64,000 bases of DNA from assembly GCA_024180945.1 (NCBI GenBank), contig JAKSGN010000003.1, positions 1,550,001-1,614,000 on the forward strand. The letters run 5' to 3'. Shown here in pieces: positions 32,987 through 44,152 of the stretch (position 1 is its first letter; every line of letters starts with the position of its first letter). The DNA comes from Macrophomina tecta (taxonomy: Eukaryota; Ascomycota; Dothideomycetes; Botryosphaeriales; Botryosphaeriaceae). The notes beneath the pieces are model-generated. The model searched no databases and was not told the origin of the DNA. It saw only the letters and a program-made list of their open reading frames with translations. A program made the translations under genes and the position numbers.

Positions 32987-35687
32987 ATGATGCTCCATTC
33001 GCTCTTTATCCCGTCACTCTTTCAAGAACTCATCACTCTTTGGTCTCTCGCGGCCTTCTCTTTCTTCATTCAGACAGCCTATGGCATTCAGCTTCTCTAC
33101 AACTCTTCAGTCCCCACCACACTGAGCAATGCCTGCTCTGAGGCACTGTTGTCCAACGTGGCCTGCGATCCGGTAGTGAAGAACCTCCGTCCGAACTTCT
33201 TTTACACCCCCGAGACACTGGCTCGAATCTGTACCAGCGACTGCAAGTCCGCGCTATCGGACTACCAAAGTCTCGTCCAGGGAGCATGCGGCGAGGAGAT
33301 CTTGCCTGGGTCTTTTGACCTCAATGTCTCGGCGCTCATGATTCCTGGCACATACCAGTATCTTTTTGAGTCTACCTGTCTCCAGGATGATGGCCGATAC
33401 TGTAACAATGTCGCAGCAATTGCAGCGGCGTTTGAGGACCCAGGCAGTGAGTGGATTTGCTGCTATCAGCCCTGAACACCGACTGACCCTGGCGAAGATA
33501 GCATGTTCAACTACCTAGACACCATTCCATCTGACACAACGCAGCCCAGCGAATGCGACGCCTGCTTTGTCAAGAGCCTGAAGCTAGAAGCTGGCTCACC
33601 CTATTTTGATGGCCCGGTGATCGCTTCGCTCTCTCTATACGAATCCATGACATCCAGCTGCAGCGTGACTGGGCAGCCACTGACGACGACGACCCTCGGC
33701 TTCTACACGTGAGTTATCCTGGCTGCACTCTTATACGGTCAACACTCCCTAATCAGTCAATGCATCAAAAGCCAAGAGCCCACTGTTACACCTACCCCTT
33801 GTGCCGGAACCACCTACGCCATACAGCCGGCGGATGATTGCTACAGCATCTCGACCGCGCAAGGCATTAGTACAGCATGGCTGCTATCGGACAATGATCT
33901 ACCCGCCTGGTGTGCCGAATTCCCCACATCTGGAGATCTCTGTCTTACAAACACATGCAATGTGGTCACGGTTCAACGCGATGACACGTGCAAGTCCATA
34001 GCAAAAGCCGCCAATATCACGGAAGCTCAGCTTCATGCATGGAACCCAGTGAGTTTACTGCTTCTGCACAGGCCGGACATCCAACTGATCAGGTACAAAG
34101 ATCATCAACTACGGCTGCTACAACCTGGAGAAGATGAACGGAACCCAGCTCTGCGTTTCTGCACCTGGAACGAATTTTGTCCCTCCTCCCACAACAGACT
34201 TGGCTCCAATTACACCCACATCTGCGGCACCTGTGCCCACTGACGCTGCTCCTGACACGAAGACATGTGGAAGGTGGTACGATGTACAGCCTGGCGACTA
34301 CTGCAACCTCTTGACCTTGAAGTTTGGGATCAGTCTAGATGACTTCATCTTCCTGAACCCGACCATCAACACGAACTGCACCAACCTCCTGGCGGACGTC
34401 AGCTATTGCGTGCAAGCAGTAGGAGACAGTAAGCATCAGCACTCTCCCGCCCATTCCAACACACGCTAAGCCCCCGCAACAGTCAACACGTACTCCGGCC
34501 GCCCCGGCTACACGACCGCCACGCCCACAGCCCCCTTCACTGGAATCCCCTTCACTGCACTGCCAGACGCCACAGAGACCCAGATTCCCCGCCTCTACAC
34601 GCCGCTGCCGCTCGCCAACGACACACGCGACGACTGCGCCGCCTACTTCGCCGGCGACGACTACCAGCACGACTTGACCTCGACGCGCTGGGCCAGCAAC
34701 TGCGCGTTCGCGGCCTACATCTACGACGTGACGCTCGAGGACCTCGGCGTGTGGAATCCCAGCCTGGGCGACAACCTAACGGCAGCCAGCGCGTGCGCGT
34801 TCGTGCCGGGGCTCCGCTACTGCGGCTCCTACTACCCGGAAGCCGACAACACGCCCACGTCGACGGCGGCCGAAGCGACGACGACGGGCGGCGCGCCCGT
34901 CGCGCCGGGGCCGACGCACACGGGGCAGCCGGCGACGTGCGACGCGTGGCACGTCGTCGAGGCGGGCGACTCGTGCCAGAGCGTGGCGGACGCGGCGGGC
35001 ATCTCGCTCGCGCAGTTCCTGGCGTGGAACCCGGCCGTCAGCTCGGACTGCCTCGACAACTTCTGGCTCGACCAGGCCTACTGCGTGGGCGTGGCGGGCG
35101 GCGGGGACGGGCCGGCGACGAGCGCGGCGACGACGACGAACACCGGCCCGACGGCCGTGACCAGCACGGCGGTGGCGTCGACGACGCGGCCGACGCCCGG
35201 CGCGCCGACGCATACGGGCCAGCCGGCGAATTGCGACGAGTGGCACATTGTCGTGACCGGGGACACGTGCACCAGTGTGGCGGACGAGGCGGGCATCAGC
35301 CTCGCGCAGTTTTTGGCGTGGAATCCGGCCGTGAGTGCGGACTGCGTGCAGAACTTTTGGTTGGACCAGGCCTACTGCGTGGGCGTGGCGGGCGATGCGC
35401 CGGCCGTCAGTACGACGTCTTCAGTGCCGCCGACGGCCACCAGTAGCGGGGCTGTGCCGAGCGCGACAGGGAAGCCGCCGGCCGAGTGGTTGCAGGAGGG
35501 CATTGTGGCGAACTGCAATAAGTGGGATCGTGCGGTGAGCGGTGACTACTGCTTTGCGTTTGCGGAGAGGAACGGCATTACGCTGGGCCAGCTGGTTGAG
35601 TGGAACACGGCGCTTGGGACGAATGGGGATAACTGTGGCACTGCGTTCTGGCTGGACTACTACTACTGTATTGGCGTGTCTGGCTGA
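32987..35687 (+). CDS. secreted multi-LysM-domain protein
   Basis: Exons 32987-33446, 33498-33708, 33757-34048, 34101-34428 and 34483-35687 give 831 residues. A hydrophobic signal sequence (about 15-33, ending QTAYG) is followed by a Cys-rich, Asn-glycosylatable region and about six LysM modules: two weak ones (about 235-345), then WYDVQPGDYC, WHVVEAGDSC, WHIVVTGDTC and WDRAVSGDYC types ending YCVxV. Thr/Ser/Pro linkers separate the last three. Each has the fungal LysM pattern GDxC...G(I)...WN...C...YCV. LysM modules bind chitin oligomers; secreted fungal LysM proteins shield hyphal walls or sequester chitin fragments. Two modules are near copies. It stands divergent to the GH18 chitinase. 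No catalytic domain is visible. Confidence 0.92.
34911..35395 (+). repeat. tandem duplication of one LysM module plus linker
   Basis: The segments starting at 34911 and 35205 (period 294 bp) encode near-identical modules: both begin PTHTGQPAxCDxWH and share AGISLAQFLAWNPAVS and NFWLDQAYCVGVAG. The DNA is also close, so the duplication looks fairly recent or kept homogeneous. Confidence 0.85.
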
Positions 35688-36336
35688 AACACCAGGCCAT
35701 CGGCGCGAGATCCTGGAAGCTTTAGACAGCATCGTATAGAAAGTGATCGTGGTTGGCGCGCGCCTTGCTCCTGTCGCGAGCATGAACTGAGAGATGCGTT
35801 TCGGCCTGCCGCAACAAATACACCCAAGGCACTGAAACAGTCGCCGGGCCAGAAACGCCCGGAGACCTTTGTGGCGTTTACGTCTGGAGAACGCCTTCGA
35901 CTACACTTGGACGAGTTCACGGTTGCCATAACCTTGAGGTGGAGTCTAATCATTTCGCGCCGCAGCTGTACGGGAAGCGCGATGCGTGGTACTTTTGAGT
36001 GGCCTGCGCTTTCTCCACTCACTTCACTATCACGGGTGGCTAGATGTTTCTTTCTTTTCATGCGCAAACTTTGGCGACAGAATCCAAACAGACCCGATTC
36101 TTCAAGCCAATGGCACTGGGGGGTTGTCTCGAAGCGGGCGTGCATGCCTCGAAATTAGAGGTGGTGGGAGTGGAACGGCACCTGCCTAATCGGGCAATAC
36201 CAACGGCTAATAACCGAGCTGTTGGCCCCCATGCGCCGACCATCGCTTGGCACGCAATATAAAGTCAAGCAGCGCCTGCTGCTTCTTTTTCGAAGTCTGG
36301 TCACCCCCATCGGCGTGCACACCCACTTCACACGCC
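35688..36336. other. intergenic between LysM and F-box-like genes
   Basis: 649 bp holding the LysM 3' end and F-box promoter. No gene seen. Confidence 0.5.
36258..36263 (+). promoter_or_regulatory. TATA box of the F-box-like gene
   Basis: TATAAA in GCAATATAAAGTC, 79 bp before the ATG at 36337. It also argues against translation starting upstream of that ATG. Confidence 0.6.
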
Positions 36337-38004
36337 ATGCCTGCATTGCCACAGGAGCTCCTCGAGCGCATCGTTTCGTATGCCGACCACGACACCCACA
36401 TCACTCTCCTGACTGTATCCCGGGACTTTCAGGTCGCTGTTGAACGGCTCAAATACCCACGACGCGCAGAACTGGGACGAGGCCGGCCACTCGCCGAGAT
36501 CCTGGCACGATACCGTGGCCATCGCGTTCAATTCCTGCGCGAGGTCGAACTCACCGTTACGTTCCCCGAACTGAAGCACACAGATGAACACCCATTGGCC
36601 TGCCGAGAGACGCGCGAGGACCTTCACGAGATTGACCGGCTATTCTCGAACCAGATATTCGCGCTATTCACAGCACTTAAAGAACACCAAGACAAAACAA
36701 CAACAGCCGAGCCTTCACCGCCCAGCATCACACTCCGCATCAAAATGGGCCCCCAAAACGACGACGGCGAGAAGCCCTGCCACCACCGCCGCTACACCAG
36801 CTGGCGCCTGCACCTGCTCAACGCCTCCTCTCTCCCCTCCCTTGCCTTCGTCCACACGCTCCACTTCGAAGCCAAAGACGCCACCCACCGCCCTGACGAC
36901 AACGCCGTGCGGCCCCTCGACCTCAGCGCCCTCCTCTGGCTCACGCACGCCCTCCCGGACCTCACCACCCTCACCTGCCCCTATCTCTACGAGCGCGACA
37001 GTCCCAACTACTCCACCGCCGCCTGGAACCACTACACGCACCCGTGGCCAGGCCCGCGCCGCGACGCCCGCCACGCCTTCGCGCGCGCCCTCGCCCCCTC
37101 GCCAGCTGCCCCCACCGCGACCCCGCCGCCCTTCTCGCAGCCCGCGCCTGCCCTCCCGCCCGCCCTCTCCAGAGCGACCCTGCACTTCTCGCAGCTGCAG
37201 CAGTACGGCCCGGCCCTCTCGCGCCAGGACCGCCGGCTGCCGGACCTCGCCTACCCGCTGCCCCACGACCCGCTCAGCGCGGCGCTGCGCGCCTTCTCGC
37301 TCAATATGGTCGAGCTGGACCTGCGCGTGCAGGCTGACGCGTCGCTCTTCTGGCCGCCGGCGGAGGAGGAGGAGGAGGAGGCGAGCAGCGCTGCGGAGCC
37401 GACGTGGCCGCGCCTGAAGCGGCTGCGCGTCGAACTGCATCCCGCGCTGCCCGACGGGTCGTGGCTGTTCTGCAGCCCGCACGGCGAGGACCCGATGGGC
37501 GGTGGTGGGTATCGGATTACTGATGAAGAGCATTATCCGCCGCTGGGGCCGAGCGAGCGGGATGAGGAGGTGGATGCGGCGTTTGCGAATGAAGGCGGCG
37601 GCGCGGAGGAGGGCGAGCCGTGTTGTTTTCGTGTGGAGCCGGTGAGAGAGAGGGTGGAGGAGGTGTTGGGGGCTTTTGCGCGGGCGGTGCGCCGGATGCC
37701 GGTGGTGGAGAGGGCGGATGTGGGTGTGTATCTGGCGTGGGCGCCGGGGTGGGAGATGGAGGAGGAATACGAGGATGAGGCGCCGTTTGGCGAGGACGAG
37801 GAGAGTTTGCATAGGTGGGGGGTGGAATACGTGAGGAGTGAGGGGGGGAAGGCGGTGGTTGAGTGGCAGGTGGGTGAGTGGCGGCCGTCGGACGAGTTGC
37901 TGGAGCTGTTTGAAAGTGCGAATGATGGGGGCGAGGTGGAGATGATTTGGAAGGATTTCGAGTTTATACACATGCGCACGTTGGACGGGGAAGTCGTTTA
38001 CTAG
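36337..38004 (+). CDS. F-box-like hypothetical protein
   Basis: Intronless, 555 residues from MPALPQELLERIVSYA. The first about 45 residues read as an F-box (LPxELLxxIxxYADxxTxxxLxxVSRxF), the Skp1-binding module of SCF ligases. The rest is not a clear LRR or WD40 repeat. It has a Pro/Ala/Arg-rich middle (about 270-320), a run of seven Glu (near 348) and very acidic stretches. The C-terminal half, with MPVVERADVGVYLAW and a final FIHMRTLDGEVVY, resembles the uncharacterised fungal F-box proteins with large variable C-termini. The target is unknown. Codon use drifts from A/C-ending codons early to G-rich late, but the frame is intact. Confidence 0.75.
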   Translation: MPALPQELLERIVSYADHDTHITLLTVSRDFQVAVERLKYPRRAELGRGRPLAEILARYRGHRVQFLREVELTVTFPELKHTDEHPLACRETREDLHEIDRLFSNQIFALFTALKEHQDKTTTAEPSPPSITLRIKMGPQNDDGEKPCHHRRYTSWRLHLLNASSLPSLAFVHTLHFEAKDATHRPDDNAVRPLDLSALLWLTHALPDLTTLTCPYLYERDSPNYSTAAWNHYTHPWPGPRRDARHAFARALAPSPAAPTATPPPFSQPAPALPPALSRATLHFSQLQQYGPALSRQDRRLPDLAYPLPHDPLSAALRAFSLNMVELDLRVQADASLFWPPAEEEEEEASSAAEPTWPRLKRLRVELHPALPDGSWLFCSPHGEDPMGGGGYRITDEEHYPPLGPSERDEEVDAAFANEGGGAEEGEPCCFRVEPVRERVEEVLGAFARAVRRMPVVERADVGVYLAWAPGWEMEEEYEDEAPFGEDEESLHRWGVEYVRSEGGKAVVEWQVGEWRPSDELLELFESANDGGEVEMIWKDFEFIHMRTLDGEVVY

Positions 38005-38584
38005 ACGCATTTGCTTCGATTGGACTTTAGCAGTGCGGAATAATGATGTAATCTCAAGAGTTTATGATGTTCGGTGGATACGGCATGCGCATCCTAGGCA
38101 AGTATTGAGCCCATGATGGGGGGATTTCATGGTCCGAAGTCCATGTTTCTGGGCAATCTCCTTCGCTGGGAGAGTCACTATGAAATTTTCGATCCCGAGG
38201 AACCGTGGAACAGATATAGACATGTTCGAGCACATTCCGAAACGAGAAATATGCAGACTGAGACGCAGATGAGATTCATGCAACTTCCAACTCAGGAAAT
38301 GCTGCTACATGGCAGTAACGTGCTGTGTAATTCCACACGCTCTGATTACTTTTCATATACGCCTTTTGCTCTATCAACGACGCAACAGAGCGCATAGGTA
38401 GATGCCTGATTCGTCCCTCGAATACTGATGACTTCTCGTAGGAAGGATGCATTCCAAATACAAGCCCAGCTTAGGTGAGCGCGGAAGTTAAGAGCGCATA
38501 TCGGAATATTTCCCATGTTCGGAATCGGCGACCCAATCCCCCTGCGAGGGATTAAGCGGGGGCCCCGCGCCAACGGTGTGGGGC

Positions 38585-38590
38585 TATAAA
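38585..38590 (+). promoter_or_regulatory. TATA box of the HD-domain gene
   Basis: TATAAA in GGGCTATAAAGGC, 293 bp before the start codon. That distance fits a spliced 5' leader. Confidence 0.6.
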
Positions 38591-38674
38591 GGCTGGACGA
38601 CACTTCGCGGCCAGCTGCAGTCCAGTATCAGTGCAGCAGCATTCCCCCACAAAGAAACACAACATTCAGAGGCC

Positions 38675-38810
38675 ATGGCTGCTGCGTAAAGTAAGTCTTC
38701 CTCAAATCTTCTTCCCTGAATCAGCAGCCCCATCGACGCAGTCTGCTGCACAGATCGTCCACAGCCGCATCGCCCACCTCATTCCTTTTTCTTTTTTTTC
38801 TTTTTTTCAG
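38675..38810 (+). promoter_or_regulatory. upstream ORF and 5'-leader intron of the HD-domain gene
   Basis: ATG-GCT-GCT-GCG-TAA makes a four-codon upstream ORF. Two bases later comes a textbook donor GTAAGT (38691), and 120 bp on a T-rich tract ends in TTTCAG (38810). The leader is thus probably spliced and carries a short uORF. Confidence 0.55.
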
Positions 38811-38877
38811 CCACCCGACTCACCATCCCTCGAGCAAAGATAAAATCCCCCCCACCCCCACCAGTCTTAAATCGATC

Positions 38878-39839
38878 ATGTCCAGCCCATCCCTCTTCCC
38901 CTCCCACCCTTCCCTCCCCACCTCTCTCCTCGCCCGCCTCCCCCAGACGCCCCTCATCCTCGCCGCCCTCGCCCACACGCGCGCGCACTCCACCCCGACC
39001 GCCTACAACCACGTCCTGCGTTCCTGGCTCTTCGCCGCGACCATCTATCCCAAGATCCCGTCACTGTCGCCCTCGACGCTTGACGCCGAAGTCGTCGCAC
39101 TGTCCGCCATCATGCACGACCTCGGCTGGGATCCGACTGGAAGTTGCGTGAGCGTGGACAAGCGGTTCGAGGTGGACGGGGCGGATGCAGCGGTGGCGTT
39201 TCTAGCGGCGCACGCGCCTGCGGGGTGGGATAGCGGTGCTGGGACGGTGGAGAAAGGAGAGGGGGAGGAGGGTGAAGGAAGCGGAGAAGGGGGGAACGGC
39301 GTGCAGCAGGGCGCGTACAGGGGGCGGAAGACGCAGCAGGTGTGGGACGCGATCGCGCTGCACACGGTCGGGTCGGTGGCGTTCCATAAGGAGCCGCCGG
39401 TTGCGGCGGCGGCGTTTGGGATGTGAGTGATGATCTTCACTTGCTCTTGCCTCGCAGTGATGTTTTTGACGAAACTCCGCTTCCAAGAGTCTGCTTCTCG
39501 GAAGACCAAAGGAGAAGGCAAGACTGTTTCTGCAGGTATCGGGCTTGAACTCACACATTTGCGAACAGCTGGGCCGACTTCCAAGGCCCCGACCGCACCG
39601 ACCCGGCCGGCATCCTGACATGGGACGAGTACGATGCCATCACCAAGGCGTATCCGCGGCTGGGCCTGATGAGCGAGGTCAAGGAGGTCATGTGCGGCTT
39701 CTGCCGGACCAAGCCGGCGACAACGTACGACAACACGGTTGGCGAATGGGGCGAGATGTTCGTCGAGGGCTATTCGCGGGACGGGCACAGGACGGCCGAG
39801 CTGTTGTTGACGTGCGATCTGGATGAACGGGAGGTGTGA
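38878..39839 (+). CDS. HD-domain protein (cyanamide hydratase-like family)
   Basis: Exons 38878-39422 and 39569-39839 give 271 residues. The metal-binding HD signature is present: His45 (YNHVLRSW), then H80-D81 in SAIMHDLGW. The later TWDEYDAITKAYPRLG and FCRTKPATTYDNTVGEWG segments match fungal HD-domain proteins annotated near cyanamide hydratase. Between the two lies a Gly/Glu-rich insert (about 122-138, EKGEGEEGEGSGEGG) not usual in the family. The domain is a phosphohydrolase/hydratase fold; the substrate here is unknown. The splice IWADFQGPD restores the frame. Confidence 0.85.
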
Positions 39840-40543
39840 AGGGTTACGTACCAGTGTCAGAATGCACCTAATAAGTGCAGTCAACGGTCTGAGATTGGGT
39901 GCTCGCCTCCGTTCAAAACATGGTGATAGATCAGCAACGAAGTGGAAGATCCTCTGGTCGGTTAAGGGTAGAAACACGCAATCACAAGGAGTTCAGGTCA
40001 GTGGGGAGGTATGTGCTGAAATGCGTATTATTCTCATTCTCAGAGGGGAGTTTTCTGAGCATGAATTCATCAGAGACCCATTCGTAGTGATACTGTATGC
40101 ATTGCCTCGCGGCATTCTCTTCATGATTCCCTTTCTCTTGTCCCAACTCTTTAATCAATAACGCCCGCACAACCACTGTAAACGTAAGCATCGGCCTATG
40201 TATGGGTTCGTCATGTCTTAATCCAATCGCTAGCCGAAAGAAGCAGCCTACTACACCGGAGAAGCAGACCTGGGTATGGCGCAAATGTCTCAGTCGCAAG
40301 AACAATGAAAGCAGCGTGATTGGAGGTGAACGATAGTAATGGTGGTGGTGTGTGAGACGGCTCATCCAGAATCGATCCACGGCGTGCTTCTACAGAACAC
40401 AGCAACTCCCCGGGAGAATCCATCGTCATGGTAAAGACGCTAGTCTTACCTCTAACATGGCAATCCCCGGCTCGTATGTCGGAAAAGGTGATGGTCGCGT
40501 GAGGACGGTGGGTCGTCGAAATAGTATGTGAAAAAGAGGACGA
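39840..40543. other. intergenic, convergent ends
   Basis: 704 bp between the HD-domain gene and the acyltransferase, both ending here. No gene or repeat seen. Confidence 0.45.
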
Positions 40544-42031
40544 CTACGCACCCCCAGAGAAAGCTTTCGCCAATCTCCAGGTTTTGGTCACGACGTTCAA
40601 TAGCAATAATACTGCGGCGCCGGGAACAAATATTTGCAGGAATTCGATGGGGTTCTTCGGGCGGACTTCGGTTTCGATGTAACCTCTGCCTTCAGCAACT
40701 GTCTTATCCTTGTCGAGCGTTGCCCAGCCATTCATTCCCTTGCCGGTTTCATAGCGAGGAGCTTCGGGATCAGCAGGAAATCGGCCGGTCTGGAGATACG
40801 TTTCGAGAAGGTCGTCCTTTTCACGCCACCTCTGCAAGACCCATTGCTCAAACTCGGCCTGAGAGGACATGGGAATGTCCTTGACAGCAAATCTGCGCCA
40901 ATGGAGGTTGACTGACCGCGGAGGTCTGCCCTGGAAATATGTGGAGTACAGGGTAAAGAGGTCTTGGCCATATTGGCCCCGGCTGTTCTTTGTTATCATA
41001 CGATCCTCAGGAGGTTTGCAACACCACTTACGGAACTCCCTCATATGCCATAGTGCAGTCATATACCCACTCAGTGGTTTCCTTCAGCTCCTGCAGACAA
41101 AAGTACAGGCCAGTGCTTCTCGGCAGAAGCGCGTGCCTCAAGTCATCTTGGCCGCTCTTCTTGGCCCAGCGAGCACTCGCGTCGCGGCCGTTCTGCGACA
41201 GATTGGTGCCCTCAGGAAAGATGAGAAGCCACATGGGATCCAGGTCGTTTTGGCCAGACATGGGGCCCTTGTGGCGGGCATTAAGCTTCTGCAGGCGATG
41301 CTGGAAGCGGGGTTTATCCGTAGCCCACTTGCGGGACAGAAAAATAAAGCTGAAGAACTGCATGCCGGTGCCGATTAGGGGAATCCATTTCAGGGATTCC
41401 TTGAGAATGATATACAGGTGGCCGTGCATGCGGGAGGTGTAAGCAATCCACCATAGGTACAGCCAGTCGGTGTAGATCTGCCCGGGGTCAGTAACACAGC
41501 CTGGCGCAGCGGGTCGTATGTGGGTTTACCTGGTGATTTGCAATGAGCACCATGCGATCAGGGAAATCGCACTCCAAACGACCGTCTTCGGTTTGCCTGA
41601 GCTGGCCTCGCACGCTCTCGTCGCCGCTAACCCTCACAACAGTGGGAGACCACCACTGCGTCATGGTGGTAATAAGCAGGCCAAAGTGCTGCTTGGTAAG
41701 GGCCATCCAGGCATAATACCAGTCTATGCTGAAGAAGTATAGCGGGGCACCGAGGAACTGGGACATGTTGATGCTAAGGCCGAATAAGCACCTGTTCTCT
41801 TAGCAGAGTGGTAGCAAACAAGAAAACGACTCACCACACGCAGCTGCCGAAGAAGTACAAGCCGAACAGAAACATGCGCAGGGCCTGCATAGGGCCGCCG
41901 TGCTTGATGGGCCCGGCGGGATGCACGGTGTTGCCCGTGTCGGCGCCATGTTTCTGCAGGTCTTCGGGGGGGATGGGCTGCGTGTCGGGGGTAGCGGCGC
42001 GATGCCGGTGCTTCAGGCCGTCGGAGTCCAT
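40544..42031 (-). CDS. PlsC-type acyltransferase (lysophospholipid/LCLAT1-like)
   Basis: Membrane glycerolipid acyltransferase. Exons 42031-41835, 41791-41530, 41477-41032 and 40982-40544 give 447 residues. Motif I is NHQIYTDW (HX4D with the fungal/LCLAT1 variant), motif III is FPEGTNLS, and VYDCTMAYEGVP matches motif IV. Two hydrophobic segments precede motif I and one closes the protein (about 415-430, VPGAAVLLLLNVV). This arrangement fits the LCLAT1/AGPAT8-like group, which includes yeast Cst26 and Ydr018c, acting on lysophospholipids, possibly lyso-PI or lyso-cardiolipin. The substrate is inferred only. An earlier in-frame start at 42136 is possible. It is divergent from the NADH kinase. 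Confidence 0.9.
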
Positions 42032-42644
42032 GGCGAGCAGTTGGACAGGCAGGCGGGGAGGACGGCGGCGGGCGAGCTGGTGGAGTGGTGGGCGAGGGCG
42101 TCGCGTGGACAGGCGCAGCGAGGCGGCGTTGAGCACGGAGGATGCGGAGAGCGGCGGTGGATGGGCACGCGACGGCGGCGGCGGCAGCAGGCGTCCTTCA
42201 GGCGGGGCTCGGGCGCGGGCTCAGAGGGGAAGCAGAGGCTGCCTGGACAGAGGCATGGTGCTGAGGCAGAGTGGAAGGGCCGAGAAGAGGGCTGAGGGAA
42301 GGCGGGCGCCCACGAATGCGGTGAAGCGCGTGGTGACGGGCCGGCAAGTAGCGATGCGATGACGGACAGGCAGGCAGTCATCATCATGGAGCAGCGGCGG
42401 CGGCGGAGGGCGGGACGGGAGCATGGGCCACCCGCCTCGCGCGCGCCCTCACTGACATCAGCTCCAATTCCGCCGCCTTCGATTGCTCGCGCGCCCTCCG
42501 CCCGCCCCAGCACCCGCCCGCCGCCTGCACGCGTCTGCCGCGCAGCAACGCGATTCCGCCGACGAGTCCCGGCCACAGCATGGCCGCTACCTGAGCCCGC
42601 GCCGTCCTCTCCTCGCGTCTCCTCGCGTCGCCCCACCGCCCGCC
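42032..42644. promoter_or_regulatory. divergent upstream region of acyltransferase and NADH kinase
   Basis: 613 bp, very GC-rich, between two start codons. Several open frames on both strands look like shadows of the base composition rather than genes. Confidence 0.5.
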
Positions 42645-44152
42645 ATGCCTCCGCGACTCCGCCTGCCCATGCGCGTGCGCCCCTTCTCCGCGCAAAGGGC
42701 CTTTTCACGCACCGCGCGTCGCCATGAAGTCATTGAGCTGCCCCGTGCCGGTGCTCTGCCAGACCGCAGCCCTTCCACATACCAAGGTGAGCAGAGATGG
42801 GCCAGGCAGGAAGCACATGGTGAGCCCATTGTCCTTGTCTCCGCCGTATTCCTGTATCCATGCAGCATCTTACCTGCACACCGCGCTGACAATGCCCAGC
42901 AACACGCCAGAATGACTTACTCGGCCTCCACTGGCGCTCGCCGCTGCGCACTGTGCTGCTCATGAAGAAAGAAGAAGCCCCGCAAGTGACTAACTCACTT
43001 ATTGAATTCGCCTACCATGTCCAGACGACATATCCTGACGTGAATCTCGTCTTCGAGCCCAGCGTTGCGCGTTCCGTCCACGAGCAGCTGCCATCTCCCA
43101 TCTACGCGCTCCCCACACAGAAACGAGAAGCCGAGCAAGTTCTCCACGACAATGTCGACCTCATTACAACCCTGGGTGGAGATGGGACAATCCTGCACGC
43201 AGCAGGTCTATACGCGAACTCTCCACGGGTCCCGCCAATCCTGGCCTTCAGCATGGGTACCCTAGGCTTTCTGGGAGAGTGGAAGTTCGCTGAGTACAAG
43301 CGTGCTTTTCGCGAAGTCTACATGTCAGGCGCCAGTGCTACCGTGGAGCAAACTCTTGGCTCGAGAGGCACTGAAGATATCACTAGAGTTGCTGATGATC
43401 CCTGGGCATCTCTTCGCGGCAAGTTCATGGGCACCGATCGTCACGCCCGCATCCTTCTCCGCCATCGCCTAAAGGTATCTGTTCACACTCCAGCCAGCTT
43501 CTCGTCGTCGGCACCAAGCTCAGTAGCCAAGAAACCCATCTTGACCGGCAAACACCCCTCACTCGCAACAGCTCAGACCCTTGCCAGGGGAAATCCGAAG
43601 CTCCCGCCCTCCCCACTTTACGCCCTGAATGAAATCATTCTGCATCGGGGCCGCGCCCCACATTTGACGCAGATCGGTATCAGCGTGAATGGTCGCCATC
43701 TGACCGATGCAATTGCGGATGGCTTAATCGTTGCAACTCCCACCGGCAGCACCGCCTACTCGCTCTCCTCGGGTGGTTGTATTGTGCACCCGCTTGTGCC
43801 TTCCCTGATCCTCACCCCCATCTCTCCGCGCAGTCTCTCTTTCCGCCCGCTGATACTCCCCGCCAACGCTGACGTCATGCTGCGTGTTGCCGAAACGAAT
43901 AGATCCGAAGGCGTGGACGTCAGCATCGATGGCATGCGCATGGAGGAGCCCCTAGGCCGCGGCGGTGAGGTGCGCATCACGGGCGAAGACGTGGGGTTGC
44001 GCGCCCTAGGTAGAGGCGAGAAAGACACCAACCTGGGCGGTGTTCCCAGCATTGTTAGAGGCGCCAACGGCGTCAGCAGGGGCGAGGACCACTGGGTCGG
44101 TGGTCTGAACGGCTTGCTGAAGTTTAATTATCCATTTGGTGAGGGGGTATAA
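42645..44152 (+). CDS. POS5: mitochondrial NADH/NAD kinase
   Basis: Phosphorylates NADH/NAD to NADPH/NADP in the mitochondrial matrix. Exons 42645-42786 and 42900-44152 give 464 residues. The kinase signature TLGGDGTILHA places GGDGT at about 140-144; the second conserved block is TPTGSTAYSLSSGG; SMGTLGFLGEW lies between. The N-terminus MPPRLRLPMRVRPFSAQRAFSRTARR is a classic basic mitochondrial presequence, which points to the Pos5 type rather than cytosolic Utr1. The first splice (GTGAGC to CCCAG) yields ATRQNDLLGL; using the next AG would put a stop in frame. The insert after the first domain (about 250-280) is normal in fungal homologues. Confidence 0.92.

Larger units (their letters stand above)
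38005..38877. other. intergenic and 5' leader of the HD-domain gene
   Basis: 873 bp. The second half holds a TATA box (38585-38590), a four-codon upstream ORF (38675-38689) and a probable leader intron (38691-38810), listed below. Confidence 0.5.

Noticed and set aside
36715..38010. 431-residue minus frame opposite the F-box-like gene
   Set aside because: Long because of GC bias; Arg/Val-rich and low complexity, whereas the plus frame has an F-box and a TATA box.
42013..42708. Large open frames on both strands between acyltransferase and NADH kinase
   Set aside because: All are Ala/Arg/Pro-rich in a very GC-rich promoter; they overlap each other and lack domains.
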